64,000 nucleotides of DNA from Scolanthus callimorphus (taxonomy: Eukaryota; Cnidaria; Anthozoa; Actiniaria; Edwardsiidae), in assembly GCA_033964015.1 (NCBI GenBank), contig JAWWUD010000057.1:310001-374000 (forward strand), read 5' to 3'. Below, in pieces: positions 1-13,500 of this stretch. Position numbers and translations under genes: made by a program. Under the pieces are notes generated by a model that did not search any database, was not told the DNA's origin, and saw only the letters and a list, made by a program, of their open reading frames with translations. Each line of letters begins with the position of its first letter. Within the stretch, counting starts at the first letter, position 1.

Positions 1-1282
1 AATATCAATGTATATGTATGTTTCTGGAATCAGGTTCGTGTGAATATAATTTCTAAAGCAGGATTTTCCATTGCAGTAGCTTCGTTTCCTGTTTTGGTAG
101 AATATTCTAGCTGTGGGGCCATTTTCTTGATTCAGTTTGTTCCAAGTAAATATTCTTTGAACTTGTAATGCATAAGATACTCTCTTTAACCAGTTTTTAG
201 ATATTGTTTGACCAAGTCAGTCATTTCTGTTCTTGAGATAATTATTCCCATAATAATAGACACTGGTGTCTTACAAATTAAAGCTTGGTGTCTTTTACAC
301 TCTGTAAAAGCTTCCAGATCCTCTGTTGATTGTCTTCATTCAAATAATTCTGTCACAATTTTTCATAATAATATAACAACGTGGCGCCTTGTTCCATAAT
401 TGTACAACAACTTCTTGTACATATCAAATTTGTAAATGTTGATTGGAAGCAATGGTAACAGTTAACTTTGCCTCCTGTGACTGTTTTTTTTTCTCTCTCT
501 CTCTGCCATGATAATAAACAGTGTCATTCCCTTGATTTGTTGCTTGCTCACAGGGCACCAGTGTACTATACATGTCCAGTCTTGTTATCATTTTCCATAG
601 GAAAAATTCACCATAGGAAAAATTCAACTTGTGACCACTGCAGAGTATGTTGTTACGGATGGGGAGATTTGGTAAAACCAAACGTGTTGTGTTCGATGGC
701 CACCGTCGGACTCGCAAATCGTCTTATTAGTCGTCGAGAAATCTGCTGTGAAAATGATCTCATACCAGTGAATAACATGCTTTGAAAGCTGTGATAGCTT
801 TCAAGAATAGAACTAAAGTGATTCATAACGTTTATACTTACCGAATTCCCAGAAATTTCCACAAACACGTCGCTTCACTTCTGTTGAGTGTTGTGAAATA
901 GCAGCAGAACACGCTTCGTCGAGAAACCAAATTATGGTATACCAAACTGCGTGGCCGACAGGACCTGGTAACAGGCTACTTTTGCATGCAATCAAACGGG
1001 TACCCTGTGGCATGTTGCCGCCAGCCCGCCCAAAATCTATTCCGTCTCACATATCATCGTACTGCGCATGCGCGAGAATCAAAGAGGGATAATGGCGAGC
1101 TCGTGAGTACGGTACAAACTGGTACGAAAAGAATCAAAGAGGGATAATGGAGAGCTCGTGAGTACGGTACATTTGTAAACTGGTACGAACTTGTAAACTG
1201 GTACGAAATTAGAGTTGCTCTCGCTCGCTGCGCTCGCTCGAGCAAATAGGCTATCAGCTATTTATCTAGATCCTAGATATTT
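1..1282. other. Upstream region, no confident gene
   Basis: No confident gene is visible. Positions 1071-1185 hold a short direct duplication (units starting GAATCAAAGAGGGATAATGG) followed by two copies of TGTAAACTGGTACGAA. The stretch from about 1040 to 1560 is richer in CpG than the surrounding DNA and lies just upstream of NCKAP1, so it may contain its promoter; this is inference. On the minus strand, bases 1-207 stay open for about 70 codons to the window edge without resembling a family I know. Confidence 0.4.
653..763 (-). CDS. Possible first coding exon of a divergent gene
   Basis: A 36-codon open frame starts at an ATG at 763. Its product begins MRSFSQQISRRLIRRFAS, which is rich in Arg and Ser and free of acidic residues, as in mitochondrial import sequences. 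A possible GT donor lies just before the stop (GTAACA, 656 downward), so it could be an exon that continues to lower coordinates beyond the window. Upstream on the same strand, GTAAGT near 840 followed by a CAG at about 745 could be a small intron. None of this matches a family I recognise. It may be chance; the frame is short and the local sequence has many open frames. Confidence 0.18.
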   Translation of the reverse strand: MRSFSQQISRRLIRRFASPTVAIEHNTFGFTKSPHP

Positions 1283-1528
1283 TTGAAAGTTTACGACTTA
1301 CCAAAGGCGAAGAAACTCTCCATTTGCAGCCCAGCTCGTGTAGGTAGTGTTTCTGCCGCGCAAATTCAAACCTACCAGCATGCCTTGCGAGACATGAGCC
1401 GCACGACCGGCCAGGTTACCAAGGGAGGCGTCAACATCCAAGATGGCCACTTCCTGAAGCTCAACTCACAAATTGCCAAAACTACTGGCCAAAAACACGG
1501 GAAAAACGGTACTACGGGTCAAAATTAG
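1283..1528 (+). promoter_or_regulatory. NCKAP1 5' leader with in-frame upstream ORF
   Basis: An 81-codon open frame lies in the same frame as the NCKAP1 start codon and ends in TAG at 1526-1528, only 27 bp before the ATG at 1556. Its product is Gly/Thr/Lys/Gln-rich and unlike the N-terminus of NCKAP1 homologues, so it is more likely 5' leader than coding. The TAG also fixes 1556 as the first in-frame Met. Whether it is transcribed cannot be told from sequence alone. Confidence 0.3.
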
Positions 1529-1555
1529 GGTAAAGACGACAACATCTACATCAGG

Positions 1556-4500
1556 ATGGATCGCGGGTTGTCTGTTACTGAGCAGAAACTCGCGGAAAAG
1601 CTCACGATTTTGACTGAAAGGGGCGAAGGAATGTTGACTAGAATTTACAACATAAAGAAGGTAAATTTAACCTTATCTAACATAACTTGTAGTAAAGAAC
1701 ATCAGTTTGTCTTCTACGCGAATTCGATTATCAGAACCAAGGAGGCCTATATTCTCTAAGGATGAAGTCAGCTCAATTAATAAATCAGAAATAAATAATT
1801 GGTAGAAGATTGCTGAATTCCGTGAGCGTGTTTATGCTTTCAAAAAGTTATTGTAAGAACCATTCATGCCTAACCTTCGATAGTGATTTGTTTGCAGGCA
1901 TGTTCAGATCCAAAGTCGAGGCCGGGATTTCTTACAGACAAAACTCTCGAGCCTGCAATCAAGTATATTATACGAAAGTTTCCTCAAATGGACACGAAGG
2001 TGAACAACATTGACTTATACTGTACCGTACCGCTCTCGAGTAACGTAACATTTTACTCGCGAGCCGCGAGTCAAAAGTCAACACTCGAAAGACTCGCGGC
2101 TCGCGAGTAATTTTATAATGAGGAGCTCATTAAACAAGTTCACTCGATCCACTCGAAATGCGTTTGCTCGGGAGTCTTGCGAGTGTAGGAAATTTACAGG
2201 CGAAGATCAACCCATCTAAATCCGATAGAATTGTTCAGAAGGGCTGTGAACGCTTTCAGCGAGGGATTCTTTTCATGTTACAAAACTAGAATTTCGCAAG
2301 AATTTCCAGACTACCGTAACGTTAAAAGATATAGCTACCGTACAAACTAATGAAAGTAATATTTGAAGCGTTCTTCTCACGTAAGTTTTGTGGGGTCTAT
2401 TTTCGAAGCGAGCGCAAAACTTCGAAGTTTAGGTTTGAATTTGTGTCCGACCTTCAACAAACTTAGCGTAGCGACGAGACGCTAAAGTTTCCGTGAAATG
2501 TTTCGCTGGTTTTTCTTTCCTAGTAATAAAACACTAAATAATAACTTTGAAATAATTAAAGTACTATAGGTAAGCTTTCTTCTTTCCTGAGTTTTGTAGG
2601 GTTTATTTACGAAGCGAGATAGAAAACTTGGAAGTTTACCGTGGGTTCGTGCCCGGCCTTCGTGCTTGGTATCAACGAACTAGTGAAAACACGCTAGAAT
2701 ATAGGTGAACTGTTTCGCCGATACCGGTAGTAATACAACACTCAATAATAACTATGAAAGTACTATAGGTAGCTTTCTTCTTTCGTAAGTTTTGTGGGGT
2801 TTATTTACGAAGCGAGCGAGAAAACCAGGAAAACTTCAAGGCTTTTGAATTTGTTCTATCGGTATCGGCATTCAACAAACTTAGGTGTTATTTTAGCAAA
2901 AAGACGCTAAAGTATCGGTGAGTATTCCTTTCTTAGAAATAAAACACTAAATAATAACTATGAAATATTTAAAGTACTTTACTAATATGCTTTCTTCTGG
3001 CGTAAGTTTTGCGTATTTTATTTACGAAGCGAGCGCGAAAACTTCGAAGTTTTAGCGACGAGACGCTCGAGTATCGTAGAATGTTTCGCCGGTTTTCTTT
3101 CCTAGTAATAAAACACTAAATAATAACTATGAAATAGCTTACTATAGGTAAGCTCTCTTCTTTCGTAAGTTTTGTGGCGTTTATTTACGAAGCGAGCGAG
3201 AAAACTTAGAAGTTTACCGTAGGTTTGAATTCGTGCCCGGACTTTTCGGCGACAACGAGACGCTAAAACATAAACTTAAATTATGCGCCTGCTCGCGAAT
3301 CTTTGAGTGCAGGAAATTTACAGGCAAAGATCAGCCCGTCCAAACCGGTAGAATTGTTTATTATTTCAGAAGGGCTTGTGATCGTTTTCAGCGATGGATT
3401 CAGCGAAGTCTAGAGAAGTACAGCGCCATAATTCTTAAACGCATATTTGTGTTTGGAGTCTGACTAGAGTGATAAACAACAACATGGCGCTGAAAAAAAT
3501 TTCCGGCGTCTTCTTGAATAATCGCTTGATAAGAACACGCCACTTTTTCGTTTGAAGCTAGTATGATATTTTTATTTCAAGAACTTCTTTTAAACTGAAA
3601 CTTAAGATTAAAAGAAGTATATACGGGTGGTCTTCTTTTCTGAACCAGTTCGCGATCTTCCGTGTAGTTTCGGTACGATGTTTTTGCTTTGGACGTTCAT
3701 CGATAAAGTTTACTCGTTTGAACCTAGAGCCGCCAGTCACTCGCAAAATGCGAGTGACTTTTTACATATCATGAATATTCCAATGGAAAAATACTCGCGA
3801 GCCGCGAGTCTTTCGAGTCTAGAATTTTCACTCGCGACTCGCGATTGGAGGTTACGTTACTCGAGAGCGGTACGGTAGTAATGAACCCTGTACCACATTT
3901 AGTTGCTCACGCATTCCATTCCAAACAAAGCACGTCTGATAATAATTGCCATGTATGATACGTATTTGTTTTGCTTCGCAGGCACCTCAGCTACAGCCAA
4001 TACAAAGCTTACAAAACGAAGTTGTGAAAGGGTTGTCTAATTATTATTTTACCTTTGTTGATATCATGGAATTTAAGGTAAAGTTATTTCGGATTAAGAA
4101 TATATTTTATTATGGTTTTCTCGAGGCTGCAGGTTTGGACAACAGCTGGAAGTAGTACCTTATATCATTATTGTAGTTTTTATAATTCTGTGAATTTCCC
4201 ATTGCCGAACTGTGTATTGACGTCCATGCTGGGAACTAGGTTGCACTGCCATTTGTTACCAGAAACCCAGGCAAAACAATCATATGTCTAGGGTTTTTAC
4301 TGGAGGGGGAGCGAGGAGTTCATGGCCCCCCTTTCTGAGGAGATGTTCCCATACATTTACTGTATTTTGCTGAAGGAAATTCAAAATTTTCTGCTACCCT
4401 GCCTTTTCTAAAAATCCTGATGATATAGGACAACATAGGTAACAGGGGTAACATGGATAAAAGGGATAACGGAGATAACATGGGTAACACGGATAATACA

Positions 4501-7500
4501 CAAGTAACAGGGATAACACAGGACCCCTGTTACGGGTAACACCAGGGGGTAACACTGATATTGGTTCCCTAAATCGTGACTCATATGAAAGAAATGCCTG
4601 AAAAAATGAATAGACATGTGCAGAATCAAATGATGGTGAGCTCGTTTGACAAACAGTACATAATGTTTTTTTTTACTTTTTACAGTACTGTAATAAATGT
4701 ATGCCTCATCATTTTCTCCTGCAGCTCTTGAAAGTTTTTGCCCCTTTATATCCTATTGTATGGAAATACATGTTCTTGTTGATATTTCAGGATCATGCTT
4801 GTGAACTGCTAACAGCAATAGATGCCAGCTTTGTACACTTTGACATTGTAAGTTGTAGTATAGTACAAAAATGTATTAGTACAAAAAAGCATTTGACAGT
4901 AGGAGGAATAATAGTATATGGTACAGCCTATTGCATTTGACTGTTTAACCCCAACAGTTCGCACGTTATGTTAGAACGTTGGAACATTGTGTTTCTAGGA
5001 TGGAACGAGATGTTTCTATGGAGAACCAGAGTTCTGTCTTCTCTGATTGGTCAGTGAAAATAAACATGGTAGTTGCCCTTAGAAACATCTCACTTTTTCT
5101 CTCACAACGCAACTTTCAAACGTAATGTGCGAACTGTTTGGGTTAACAGTTTTCAGAGAGTATAGAGTTGTGAACTACGCCATGTTTATTCTCCAAAGAA
5201 GTGTGTAGTTAATTACAAGCATACGTCTGTGATGTCATAAATAGTGTTCTTAATTAATCTTCAGTATATATTTTACAACAACAGTCAAACGCAATCGGCT
5301 GTACAATCATGTGTTAGACATCCTGTTGATGCTGAAATTGAATTTACTTTTATTTAATTTTGCTCATCAGACTTTAAACTTTGGGCTTACCAAAGCATAT
5401 CTGGATTTGATAGTAATCCTGTCATCCCTAATGATCATGGTATCACGTGTAGAAGATCGCAAATCTGTACTTGGATTATTCAATCATGCTTTTGAAATGA
5501 GAAATGGAAGAAGGTTTGTATAGCTTTATTTTTTGCACTCTGCCCCCTGGTCATTTGGCTATTGTACCCAATAATGTAATATTATACAGCTACATGATGT
5601 ATTTCAAGAGGCATTGTCAGATGCTATGCTCACCAAGACCACAAAAGTTGTCTGGGTAGGAGGCCTTTGATTGACCACTCTTTGAGTACTCAAGTTACTA
5701 GTTAACTACTGGATATTAGAGCAGATTTCAGATGGCCATCGTGAAGGTAAACGCAATTATGTAATCAGTAGCCAATCAGAAACAATTAGAGTAATTATAA
5801 GTTACTGTTGAATGGTTTCCAGCCCAGCCAATCAGGAGCCGAACCAATTCAGGATTACTTGTAGTCACACAATTGCTCTTGAATTTGATTGATTAGTAAT
5901 TCCTTGCTTGTAATTAGTTCGCAATTTGATTGGTTTATAGAAATAAGCAGCCAATGAGAAAGCAAACCAATTGCAAACGCAATGAAATCACGACAGTCAT
6001 CTGAAATCCGCTCTAATAGCTAGGCCCATTGCCAACTGGTGAGCCTTATTTTTGTGGCTGAATAACATTCTTATGCTCTTGCCTGACAACCTTAATAGGT
6101 CTCTCCGAATGCTCATGATTTCATGAAATGGAAACAACTCAGAAAATCTAACAGCTCAAAACTGCAGCTATTTTTATTCAAGCCATAAGACTTTCCATAT
6201 ACGGAAACTTGGGAGTGATGATGGGCCTTAAACAAAGCTTGTTACTTAGTCGCTGTTGCTAACTCAATCTATGCCCATGATAAAAGGTCATTGTGCAATT
6301 CCAGAAAAATTCCATATCCCCACATTGGAGGGAATTGGAAATTCCAGAGGGGTGGGGTCTGATCAATTTACCTGTTATTTTCTATACAAATGTATTTTTC
6401 TTTGGAAATTCCAGAGGGGTGGGGCTATGGATTTTTTCTGGAATTGCACATTGCCATTCTTGATTTTGATGATAGTTCATTGTCTTTCTTTCTCTACCTG
6501 AGCAGTGAGGAGTCATTTCCAAGACTTGGCCAAATGATTCTAGAGTATGAGAACCCTATCAAGAAGCTGGCAGAGCAGTTTGTCCCTCACCAACAGGTCT
6601 GTATATGTGCAATGTGTGGTTCCAGAAAATATCCATACCCCCTCCACGGAAGGGTGTTGAAAAGTGACCCCCCCACCCCTCAGTATTTACAGTATTTGTA
6701 TGGAAATGATCAGGTAAATTGACCCCCACCCCTCCAGAATTTCCATTTTCCATTGCCCTTCCGTAGAGGGGGGGGGGGTATGGATAATTTCTGGAACCAC
6801 ACAATATTATATTAATTTTTATTGTAAGCAAATTATTAAGAACCCTATAGTAAAACAAAAATCACAGCTGAAGTGGTTTGAATATTGAACGGAAATGTTA
6901 GATGTTTCAGAGGCTTGATGTAAAGGTTGTCTGGCCTGAACAAATCTGCAGGATCATATCATACTCTTTTGCCTGCCTTTTCAAACAACAGACAATCAGG
7001 AACAATGGAAGAAACATGGAGGGGGGGGGGGGGGCACTGTATGAATATTTTTCTTCCTATGTTCCCTGCAATGGGGTTTCTTCCCTGCAATAGGGGCTAT
7101 AGGAGCATGCTCCCCAAGAAAAAGTTTGAAATTAAAGGCTGCATCTACTAGACAGCTGGAAATGCATCAAAAGCTGGTGGTCGATTCATAAAATTTGGCT
7201 GAGATAATCTAAGCAGTTGGTAGATGAAAAAAATGTGACATGAAACAGGAGAAAGGTCCTGCACACTTTCAAAATGCACTTGGACTAATTATAAATTTGG
7301 AAAATATCAGGTTATTGCTTTTCTATTTTGGTCCACTATCAAAATATTATTGGGGAGCATCCCCCCCCCCAAATTTTTGGGGTCAATGCATGTGCAACAA
7401 GATTGGCTCCAAGACAGGTCTACAGGTACAAGGGAATCAGCCTTTGTGATAACTACTTTAGTGTGTGTTCAATAACTTGTAGCCACAATTTTGAATAAAA

Positions 7501-10500
7501 TTGGCTGATTCCATTGAACTTGCAAAATGTACCTGTTTGTGATTCTGTCTGTAGTTAATGGGCAAAACTAATAAATAAAAATTATAAATTTATTAAATTA
7601 AACTGTTGCTTTTTTGTTTTCCAGAGAGTCTCAACAGCTCTGCAGTCCTTACATGAAATCTATGGCAGGAAAACCATGTCAGGGGAACAGGTAAATATTA
7701 TACTACTACTACTTCTTCTGTAGAAAACTAAATAAAACATGAAATCACCTGTTTTTGTTTCAGTGGAGGCAAGGTCAGATACTAAGCATCATCAGCACCC
7801 CAGCAGCAATGCTGAGCCCTGCACAAAGTGATGTAGTAAGTATTTAATAATATGTCATTATACGCATGGTTCTCGTAGACACTTTCATACCATATGGTAG
7901 GGGCTCAACCGTCCATTTGGAGTCCAGGGATACACCTTACATTGTCGTCCACGACTGCAAACTACACCCTCTCTGCAATAAACAGGTTGATCACTTGCTT
8001 CTTGTCCTCGGTGTTGAGTCCGCTCACAGTACATGAACGTCAAATGTTCCTTGGACTTCCCGTACCTTGTACCTTGTTACTGTGGACTGCATTACATTTA
8101 AATTATCTAATCAAATGATGTTTTTTTTTTCAGCCTGCAGTAGAATATCTTGGTATGAGTACAATACAGAGATGGATTATGAGTAAGTTCGAACTACATC
8201 AGTAGTTCCTACTCGTATAATGCAAAAACGTTTTTCATATCATATGGGATTCCATGAAATGATGGTACACTTCCCAAGGCAAAAATGCCCTCCACTTCTT
8301 TGGTATTTCACAAAATTACTACTCCCTATTTGTATGTGGAATGCTTTCAAATTATTGTGGCTGCTTCCAAAAACATGGCTTCTGGTATTTCCCGCGGTCG
8401 CGTCCCCGCTAAATTTTGGTAAATCTGCGAAGTCCCATTAAATATACCAAAGCACGCGAGATCATGCGAAATCCAGCGAAATCCGTAAGAATTTGCTATA
8501 ATTCTCAAAGAATGATAATGACACAGCATATTTGAAACTCGTTTTGGTTTTTCAGTTATCTACTTGCCTTAAAAACAAGGTAAACCTGCAAATTTAACTC
8601 ACATTTTTCGCCACTGACTCGAGTACAACGACATTCAAAACAAGCAGGCGTTTAAAATTTCGCGAAAACTGGATACTAGCCAAGATGTAAGAAGCGTTCC
8701 TTTTGGCGCATTTCTCAGCGCATTGTTGTTGGAATAGCAAATTATTTCCTTTGTTATATAAAACCATTCCTAGGGACACACAATAGTAATTGCCTCAACC
8801 AATGATCACAATATTTCGCGAGTGACTAAGTTGTACATTCGTTTTTCATTAAAACATTAATTAAATTTAAATATATCACGCGACCATTTCCTCCAAAATT
8901 TGTTTGTAAAATTCACAGGCTATCTGCCATTTTTTCATGCAAATTTGACCCGCGGAAATCTGTCGCTTTTTTCACACGAATTTGAACCTAAAAAATCCCA
9001 CGAAATCGGTTGTTTTTCTTGCTAAATTGGCCTTTTTCCGCAAATTCTGCCACGAAATTTGCTGTTTTTTTTTTTTTTTTTGTTTAATTTCGTCCTAAAA
9101 ATCCCGCGAATTTTTTTTTCTGCGATTGGGAAACTGGTCATATATTAATGCAAAAATATCTAAATTTGTCCACAGTTGGGTACACCCTGTGTCACCAGCA
9201 GCTAGCCATGCCTGGCATCACCGACATCTGGAAACTGACACTACAAGATGGATACTGTTTCACTGTCTTCCGAGATGAGGTCTTCATGTTCCATAAGGAA
9301 TTCTACAGCTTGTTAGATGGAATGAAAGGGTATGATGGAATGTTCTCATTTAAACCTCTTCATAAAAAGGTACAAGCAAGATCGATCTACTATTGATTTT
9401 TCATATTGTAGATATAACAAAAGAGTAAAAGATATCCAGGATGCTTCAAATCAGTTGGCAAACAGGTATGGGAAGAACTAATAATTTGCACAAACATGGA
9501 TTGCCATGTGTGATGTTCTGTTCCAAATGTTCCATAAATGATGCAGAAAATGTGACCCGCTACACCCCTTAATTTTTGGACAAGAGAGTTTCTTCAAGAA
9601 ATGCTATTCCTTGTGCACACATACCTGTACTGTACACAGTCCTTGAGAACATACCAGCTGTTTAATACTGTATTGTTAACTGTGATCCCCTTTGAATGAA
9701 CTCCAGGTGACAACACTACTTGGTGTTTCAAAAAGAACTGTATACTTACTGATTTGAAACCTGTGTATTTGCAGTGTTGCTACGCATAGAGAAAGAAGAA
9801 ACTATCTCCGATCAGCCTTAGCAGAAATGGCGCTAATCTTAGCAGACCAACCAGGACTCTTAGGCCCAAAAGTGAGTTTTATCCTTCCAGAAATGGCCCA
9901 GGTAGATGTTCATTATCCCAACATGAACTAGGGGGTAGCACATGCACTCACCTCTCCTTTGGCCTTGTACACCCAGTAGTGCAGGGCGCGACTTTTACTT
10001 TTTTGGCTAGGCACCATTGGTGACTAATTAAACAATTTAGTCGCCAAAATGCAAAGATGTAGTTGCCACATAAACGTGGATCTCAGCTGAACTAAGAAAG
10101 ATGAAAGATGAAAGAAAGTTCTAAAATTGTGGTCGCCAAGCCCACAAATTTAGTCGCCATTGGCGACCATATGGTCATAGTGTCTGGCCCTGTAGTGGAT
10201 TCATGATTTGAATATATTTTCACACAGACAGGAACTGCCTTGCTTTCTTGTCATTAGCAATGCTGGTCTGAATTGTTGGTGACTCTACATTAACAACATT
10301 GCTTTATGGCGCCTCAGGGTTCTCCTTAGATTGGAGTAAAATCTATCTCCTTCCATTTACAGTTGCGATTGATACAAAAACAAGAAACTTCCAGTATAAG
10401 ATTTTAAATAGGATTCTACCAGTCAATAAATTTCTGCACAAAATTGGAAAGACGACGTCCCCGTTATGTTCACTTTGTCAGAGCTGTGTAGAATCTTTAG

Positions 10501-13500
10501 AGCAGTTACTTTTCGCTTGTGAGATGGTTCGCGATTTTTGGAAAGATTTCTACTTTTGGTTAGTGAAAAATAAAATAAAAGCTGACCCTTTGCGAGAAAT
10601 TGATGTCATTTTAGGGATCTATCCGGTTGAGAAGACTATTTTACTGAATCATTTAGTGCTGATTGCCAAACAATACATTTACAGTTGTAAAATAAGGAAC
10701 ACAAGGCCACGAATGAGAAGTTTTTTAACGTCTGATGTGGAACACGTGTTTAAGTTTGAAAGTATGATTGCTCGTGAAAGAGGAAACTTAAAATTTCATT
10801 TTGATTTAATGGGCTAAACTTCTCCCCAATTTCTTGAATAATAATAATAATAAAAAAAACAGTTTCGGTTTTTGTTTTGTTTTTACGTTTTTTTTTGTAT
10901 GCCAGTCTTGTATGTATCATTAGAAAAACTAAATGTAAAATAAAAATAAAAAAAACATGTCTACTCATATATATGTAATAATAATCTATATTCTTAATAA
11001 AAGTATACGTTCTATAAAAAAACATTGCTTTAGGGATCAGGGAGCATTTAGTGTTGCACAAAATGTCATGATAAGCAGGAGTTGGTGACAAAGAAAAAGC
11101 TCCTTATTTACCATGTTTGGGCTGGGCTGACAAACCTGAGGTTTGACAGTAAACAGCTTTACTCCCTTCTTTTATAAAACAGCTCCAGGTGAAAGGAATT
11201 TAAAGCTATGTGTGTATAATCAAGTTTCCTGCTAGCAGAGACCACTTCTATCTTGTTCTGTGTTTCACGAAGTTGAAAAAACACAAAAGAACGCTAAAAA
11301 GTCAAAGCAAATGCTGGGAGATAAAAAAAAGTAGTCTCTGCTTGCAGGGAAATAAGCAAGCTACTCAAAACAGAGAAAAGTTGGTGCAGTTGGCCAATCA
11401 ATCTGTCATTCAAACTTAGGAGTGTACACATACTAGTGCATCGCCGTCTAATCATGGCTAAAACGCTATGTGGCATTCTCACTACAGTAGTAGTAGTAGT
11501 AGTAGAACCTTTAACTTATAACGCTCTGGGTAGTCCCTTCAGATGCACAAAGCATGCTGTTATCAGTGGGAGCCCTGAGCACCTCGTACTGGTTGTACAC
11601 ATAGTGCATCGCCGTCTAGTCATGGCTAAAACGCTATGTGCAATTCTCACTACAGTATAGTGATAGTAGTAGAATCTTTAACTTATAACGCTCAGGGTAG
11701 TCCCTTCAGATGCACTAAGCATTCTGTTATCAATGGCAGCCCGGAGCACCCAGTACTGGTTGTACTATATCTGATTATGGACCTGTTAATTTAGATGCTG
11801 ATTATTCTTCATGGCTTGTCACTTGCTCATGATGAGATCCTATGGCTTGTCCGTCATTGCTGTAGCATCCCCCTAAGGGCAAGAAAATCACGCAAGATGA
11901 CATCTTTGACACGTGAGTACAGCATCTTTATAGAAGCAAATCTACTTCTCTTGTTGGTTAGCAACTATCCTTTTCATTTCCAGGAAATTGCCACAGCTCC
12001 TTTTTTCTGTAGAGGAGGTCCGAGGTGAGTAAACTAAGTACAGTATATCGAACAATGTGATTTATATTGTATACTGTTCAACATGTACAGCTGTTGCATG
12101 AATACACTTTTATCCACTATTGCGTCAGTGAAAAATTCATATTTTCAGTCAGTCATTGCTTTCTTCAGGCATGATCCAGAAATACTCCTCCGTTCTTCAG
12201 AGATACTTTGTCCAGTATATGTCCGGTTTTGATGTCACTGTCTTGAAAGAAGTAGTTCAGGTATCATCGTTTTTCTCTGTTTTCAACGTGATGCATTTCT
12301 CGGAGATAAAATGTTATAGTGTGCGTGGCACTAATATCGAAACTCCTTTTCAGAAAATATCCGTTTGCTCAGAAGACATCTCTTTGATAATGACATCATT
12401 CATTGATGAGCTGTCATCGCTAAGTGTCAAGCAAGGTAAAATATATACAACGTTTTCTGAACGTACACTGTTGTCTGTTTTCTTAGTTATAGACTAATGT
12501 AATTTAACTTTACAGTCGAAGCTGGAGAAATCTTTGACTTCAGTGGACTCCGACTTGATTGGTTAAGGCTGCAGGTAAGTTTAATACCTGAACCCTTTGC
12601 TTGTCACTTGTACACGAGGCATTTTTCTTGCAACTCACAACGCAATGATGACGAATTAAAAAGCGTTGCGAGTTGCCGCTGGATGTTTACACACTCGCAC
12701 TTTTGCAACTTGCAATGCGCCCGCATGGAAAATTATAAATTACAGCGGCACTATCAAAACCAAGCGCACGGATTGGCTCACTCAGGGAACCATTGCGTGA
12801 TAAAGTGCTAAGACATTTTAAAGGCCCATCACCAACCAAGAGCCTTTGCGGACTCTAAGCCAATCAGAGCACCCGAAAAACAATGGATCAATTTGAAAAC
12901 AAAAGAAAACGGGGCGCAAAGGCTCCCGGTTGGTGATGGGCCTTTAAGGTCATGTTACACGAGGCAATTTTTCTTGCAACTCCGCAATGCAACGATGGCG
13001 AATGAGAAACATTACTAGTTGCAGCTTGGATGTCACACGCTCTTAGTTTGTCTCACAACTTCTTTTCTCCTTTCTTTCTACGTCATAATTTTATTACAGT
13101 TTTTTTTAAATATATTTTGTAAATAATATTTATAGTGTGAGTAAATAAAATTGAATTGAAATTGAATTGTTACGCGCTCACTGCAAAATTACAAAATGTT
13201 CAACACCAAGAACATGAGTTGTCTTGATTTGCTCGTTTCGAAAACCATTGCGTTGCAAGTTGTCACACGCAGCAACTTGCGAAAGGGCTGGTTAACACAT
13301 CAACGCCAGAGCCCAATATTTTCTGCGCATGCAAATTAATTATGGCTCGTCTCCTTCGCTGGGGAGGTTCTACACGCTGGGGAGGTTCTACACGCGCAAT
13401 GCTGTAACCAGCATCGCAACAAAGGATGCGTTGCGAGTTGCAGGCAAAAAGCCTCGTGTAACATGGCCTTTATTAGAAAATACGTTGTTTCCAATCTCTG

